A DNA stretch of 8,253 nt from JAUVKA01 sp964465145 (lineage in GTDB: Bacteria; Bacteroidota; Bacteroidia; Bacteroidales; UBA12481), in contig CAYXJR010000128.1 in NCBI GenBank assembly GCA_964465145.1, positions 1-8,253 on the forward strand, given 5' to 3'. Of this stretch, positions 5,490 through 8,253 are shown piece by piece; the first letter of the stretch is position 1, and each line of letters begins with the position of its first letter. Below the pieces are notes generated by a model. It worked only from the letters and a program-made list of their open reading frames with translations. It was not told the DNA's origin and made no database searches. The position numbers and the translations under genes are program-made.

Positions 5490-6878
5490 ATGGATTTTCT
5501 GGATAGGAAAAATGAACATAAAAGGTTGATAACTACACTTGATCGTCAGGAAGCCCAACTGGTTGTAATGTATGGCCGGCGCAGGATTGGAAAGTCTACT
5601 CTGATCAGGCAAGTATTGAAAAAGAATGACATTTACTTTTTAGCTCATCTTTCTGATGATATTTTGCAAAGAGCCCAACTTGCCAGGGCCATTTCTGAAC
5701 AAGTAGCCGGATTCGACAAAGCAATATATCCAAGTTGGGAAGCATTGTTCAACAGCCTTGGAAATTCATTAAAAAGAAGCCTGACTGTGTGCATCGATGA
5801 GTTCCCTTACATGGTAAAAAAATCGCCGGAGCTGCCTTCTTTGATCCAGAAGATCATTGATGAGCAGCCAAATCGATCTTACCATCTGATATTGTGTGGT
5901 TCATCTCAACAGATGATGCAGGGATTGGTATTGGATAGCAGCAACCCCTTATATGGACGAGCAAATCAAATATTAAAAATCAACCCTCTGCAACAGGGAT
6001 GGATACAGGAGGCTATCCATTGTAATCCTGTTGAAGCAGTGAAAGAGTTCTCTGTTTGGGGTGGAATCCCCAGATATTGGGAAATCAGGGCCCAGGAAGG
6101 TTCATTTGAGAACGCTTTGAAAAACCAGGTCCTTGATCGCCTGGGAGTGCTTCATGAAGAACCATTAAGACTTTTACTGGATGATATGAGAGAAGCTGTA
6201 CAAGCCTTTTCAATATTGACTTTGGTTGGAAGGGGAGTTCATAAAATGTCTGAAATTGCTGCCCGCCTTGGTAAACCTGCTACTCATATAAGTCGCCCTT
6301 TAGACAAACTGATTCAGCTGGGATTTCTAAAAAGGGAGGTTCCGTACGGTGATTCCCCAAGATCTGGTAAGAAAAGTTTATATAAAATTTCGGATCCCTT
6401 CACTAATTTTTATTTCACATTTGTAGAATCTAATCTTTCAAGGCTTGAATTAGGTCTGATTGAACAGGTATATAATTCTATTTTACCAGGATTTAATAAA
6501 TATTTTGGAGCTGAATGGGAAAACCTTTGCAGGGCGTGTGTTCCGCTTGGTTTAATTAATGGGATTGAATTCGGGATGCCTTCCCGTTGGTGGGGAACCA
6601 ATGTCCAGGGAGATAAAATGGAAATTGACCTTGTATGTGAATCTATTGATAAAAAGTATTTATTAGTCGGTGAATGTAAGTGGAGCAATGTAACCAATCC
6701 TTTATCTCTTATTAATCAGCTGATTAATAAAGCTAAACTTTTGCCGGGAAAAATGGTTGGAAACCTTCTCCCCGTGCTTTTTGTAAAGAGTATAGACAAT
6801 AGTATTGAAATTCTAATTCAAAGAGAACCGGGAATAGTTTTCACTCCAAAGGAAGTTATGGAAAGATTGAAAAACTGA
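5490..6878 (+). CDS. ATPase_2 (archaeal-type AAA ATPase) fused to DUF234 with PD-(D/E)XK-like C-terminus
   Basis: The protein has 462 residues from ATG 5490 (MDFLDRKNEHKRL). This matches the usual N-terminus of the family (a short segment ending in ..REKE..) better than the upstream TTG at 5463. Walker A is GRRRIGKST (G29-T37, Lys35). Walker B is LTVCIDEF (D103, E104). The sensor-like strand is LILCGSSQQ. A winged-helix segment, HKMSEIAARLGKPATHISRPLDKLIQLGFL, lies near 251-280. The C-terminal DUF234 region carries EIDLV...LLVGECKW, that is D380, E395 and K397, the arrangement of a PD-(D/E)XK nuclease core with all three acidic/Lys positions present. The cellular role of this family is not established. 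It is convergent with the next ATPase, 14 bp apart. No partner gene on the same strand is seen. Confidence 0.9.
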   Translation: MDFLDRKNEHKRLITTLDRQEAQLVVMYGRRRIGKSTLIRQVLKKNDIYFLAHLSDDILQRAQLARAISEQVAGFDKAIYPSWEALFNSLGNSLKRSLTVCIDEFPYMVKKSPELPSLIQKIIDEQPNRSYHLILCGSSQQMMQGLVLDSSNPLYGRANQILKINPLQQGWIQEAIHCNPVEAVKEFSVWGGIPRYWEIRAQEGSFENALKNQVLDRLGVLHEEPLRLLLDDMREAVQAFSILTLVGRGVHKMSEIAARLGKPATHISRPLDKLIQLGFLKREVPYGDSPRSGKKSLYKISDPFTNFYFTFVESNLSRLELGLIEQVYNSILPGFNKYFGAEWENLCRACVPLGLINGIEFGMPSRWWGTNVQGDKMEIDLVCESIDKKYLLVGECKWSNVTNPLSLINQLINKAKLLPGKMVGNLLPVLFVKSIDNSIEILIQREPGIVFTPKEVMERLKN

Positions 6879-6892
6879 AACTACTCCCCAAA

Positions 6893-8098
6893 TTATACCC
6901 CCAGCAACCATTCCCAAACAGGTTTTATCAGGATTGTTTTATCCTTCACAATGATTTTATCTTCCTGATTAAAAGTAAGTATCAGGCCCTGCCCGAGCTT
7001 GTGCTCTTCCAACACCTCCATTAAACCATTTATCTCTCTCTCTTTGTTCTGATATTCCAGTTGATAGCAGACCTGGATGGCTCCTATGATCCGTAAACCA
7101 TCCTGGATAATGAAATCGCATTCGTTGGATTTCCTATGATAGAACACTTGTAATGCTCGTCGTTTCAGTTCAATAAAAACTACATTTTCCAATAATCTTC
7201 CCTTGTTTTCAGAAAATGAGAATGCATTTCTGCCAATAATAGCATTGTCAATACAGTATATCTTTTTGGGATTCACTAACTGTTTTTTCAATGAATAATC
7301 AAACTTCTTTAGGCTGAATAGCAAATAAGCCTGTTCAAAGTGATCAATAAACTGACTAACCGTATTTCCTGAACCTACACCGATCAGACTTTTAAGTTTG
7401 TTATAGGATATTTCCTTACCGATATTTGAGATGAGATAATACAGAAGAGTCTTGATTGCTAATTCATTGCGCAGTTGGTTCCTTAATAGAATGTCACGAT
7501 AGAATATGTCCTGGAAAAGGTTCCTTAAAATATCAACACTATTGTTTTTGAGATATTCCGGGAAACCTCCATGTTCAAGATATTTCTCAAACATATCTAT
7601 AGAGTGATCCTTTGTTTTAAATTTCAGAAATTCAGAATAGGAAAAAGGGAACAACTCCAGACTTATATGTCGGCCAGTAAGCCTGGTACCTAGCTCCTTA
7701 CTTAACATCAATGCATTTGATCCCGTGATGATCACTTTTTCTCCACCATCAACGAGTTGCCGGATGTATTTTTCCCATCCCTGAATGTTTTGAATTTCAT
7801 CAAAGAAGAATATGCCTCCTGGACCAAGATTTTTCTTAAAAACAATTTCAAGTTGAATAAAATCAGCGAGCTCAAAACCGGCAAGGGCAATATCCTCAAA
7901 GTATAGATAATAAACCGGCTTTCGGGTTTTTAAAAATTGTCTAACCAGGGTTGACTTTCCACCACGCCTGACTCCTGAAATGATCGTAGTGAATTTGTCA
8001 AATAGTTTTACTTCGAATAAACGCTTAACGCCCAAATCTCTTTTAAGATCGAGTTGTTGTTTCATTACAACCCTTTCCAATTCATCTCTTAATAACAT
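6893..8098 (-). CDS. AAA_14/DUF4143 ATPase
   Basis: This 401-residue protein is of the usual length for the two-domain AAA_14 plus DUF4143 family. Walker A is GVRRGGKST (residues 42-50, Lys48). Walker B is IFFFDEIQN (D100, E101). The sensor motif is VIITGSNA (122-129), followed by SKELGTRLTGRHISLELFPFSYSEFL, typical of this family. The C-terminal DUF4143 part has ENVVFIELKRR, then NECDFII and IGAIQVCYQL, resembling a PD-(D/E)XK core (E326, D328) but with Gln-Val-Cys where a nuclease would have E-x-K. It is probably catalytically inactive as a nuclease, as seems common in this subgroup. The protein is cytoplasmic and its function is unknown. It is transcribed toward the ATPase_2 gene and the two stop codons are 14 bp apart. 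Its upstream region carries a good promoter candidate and a spaced repeat. Confidence 0.92.
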   Translation of the reverse strand: MLLRDELERVVMKQQLDLKRDLGVKRLFEVKLFDKFTTIISGVRRGGKSTLVRQFLKTRKPVYYLYFEDIALAGFELADFIQLEIVFKKNLGPGGIFFFDEIQNIQGWEKYIRQLVDGGEKVIITGSNALMLSKELGTRLTGRHISLELFPFSYSEFLKFKTKDHSIDMFEKYLEHGGFPEYLKNNSVDILRNLFQDIFYRDILLRNQLRNELAIKTLLYYLISNIGKEISYNKLKSLIGVGSGNTVSQFIDHFEQAYLLFSLKKFDYSLKKQLVNPKKIYCIDNAIIGRNAFSFSENKGRLLENVVFIELKRRALQVFYHRKSNECDFIIQDGLRIIGAIQVCYQLEYQNKEREINGLMEVLEEHKLGQGLILTFNQEDKIIVKDKTILIKPVWEWLLGV

Positions 8099-8109
8099 AA
8101 TATAAAATT

Positions 8110-8163
8110 CTATATTACAAATGTAATAAATACTATATTAGCACTGCAAGAAAATCTATATTA
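8110..8163. repeat. Three exact CTATATTA repeats with 23-bp period
   Basis: CTATATTA occurs at 8110-8117, 8133-8140 and 8156-8163, each start exactly 23 bp from the last (about two helical turns). The copies alternate with the -7 box (8118-8125) and -33 box (8147-8149) of the ATPase promoter candidate. In addition AATTCTATA (8106-8114) and TATAGAATT (8168-8176) are perfect inverted copies bracketing the array. This is consistent with a cooperative operator array on one face of the DNA. Confidence 0.5.
8118..8149 (-). promoter_or_regulatory. Candidate Bacteroidota promoter for the AAA_14/DUF4143 gene
   Basis: On the minus strand TACATTTG (8125 down to 8118) fits the TAnnTTTG -7 box. TTG (8149 down to 8147, in context CTTG) lies 21 bp upstream of it, at the expected -33 position. 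Transcription would start about 10-15 nt before the start codon at 8098, giving a very short leader. The -7 box is flanked by the CTATATTA repeats described separately. Confidence 0.52.
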
Positions 8164-8188
8164 ATATTATAGAATTGTATAAAACATC

Positions 8189-8253
8189 ATGAATAAATTA
8201 AACTGGGGTATGCACTTGAAACATATTAAAAAACTTAGTAAATTTGGGATCTA
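8189..8253 (+). CDS. Possible start of a divergent gene, cut by the window end
   Basis: ATG at 8189 opens a frame reading MNKLNWGMHLKHIKKLSKFGI that is still open at the window end. It is basic and faces away from the ATPase gene at 8098. The fragment is too short to assign a family, and an open frame of 21 codons in AT-rich DNA is weak evidence. The repeat array at 8110-8163 would lie between the two divergent starts. Confidence 0.22.
   Translation, partial: MNKLNWGMHLKHIKKLSKFGI

Noticed and set aside
6410..6697. 95-codon minus-strand ORF within the ATPase_2/DUF234 gene
   Set aside because: It is antisense to the PD-(D/E)XK-like region, with no domain of its own.

Overview
The window looks like a chromosomal stretch of a Bacteroidota (Bacteroidetes) bacterium. 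It is AT-rich and no clear Shine-Dalgarno sites precede the genes. Two starts have the TAnnTTTG -7 box typical of this phylum. The gene families also fit: an exported 6-bladed beta-propeller protein, an exported TPR-CHAT protein, a double-glycine-leader peptide, and AAA_14/DUF4143 and ATPase_2/DUF234 ATPases. No rRNA, tRNA, CRISPR array, transposase or intact mobile element is visible. The genus cannot be told from the sequence.

Layout. (1) 59-1495, minus strand: a small exported Cys-containing peptide (77 aa), then an exported 6-bladed beta-propeller protein. A perfect 11-bp hairpin followed by a T-rich tract lies between them and probably lowers expression of the second gene. (2) 1496-1932: non-coding and unusually rich in short perfect inverted repeats. 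(3) 1933-2139, minus: a stand-alone XRE/Cro-type DNA-binding protein. (4) 2326-4860, minus: a large exported, probably membrane-anchored TPR-CHAT caspase-like protein with its His/Cys pair in place. (5) 4962-5125, plus, divergent from the CHAT gene: a short double-glycine-leader peptide gene with a proline-rich tail. Its frame is broken at a run of seven A's, but a strong terminator-like hairpin still follows it. (6) 5275-5415, minus: the orphaned C-terminal tail of an AAA_14/DUF4143-like ATPase, a gene remnant. (7) 5490-6878, plus: an ATPase_2/DUF234 ATPase with a PD-(D/E)XK-like C-terminus. (8) 6893-8098, minus, convergent with the previous gene: an intact AAA_14/DUF4143 ATPase. Its upstream region has a plausible promoter and three exact 8-bp repeats spaced at 23 bp. 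(9) A possible divergent gene begins at 8189 and runs off the window.

How the parts may work together. Three units are plausible: the peptide/propeller pair, the CHAT gene with the divergent double-glycine peptide, and a turnover hotspot of ATPase genes (two intact, one fragment). The XRE protein lies between the first two units and is a candidate local regulator. The sequence does not prove a functional link between units. The most unusual items are the frameshifted double-glycine peptide next to an exported CHAT protease and the regularly spaced repeats upstream of the last ATPase.
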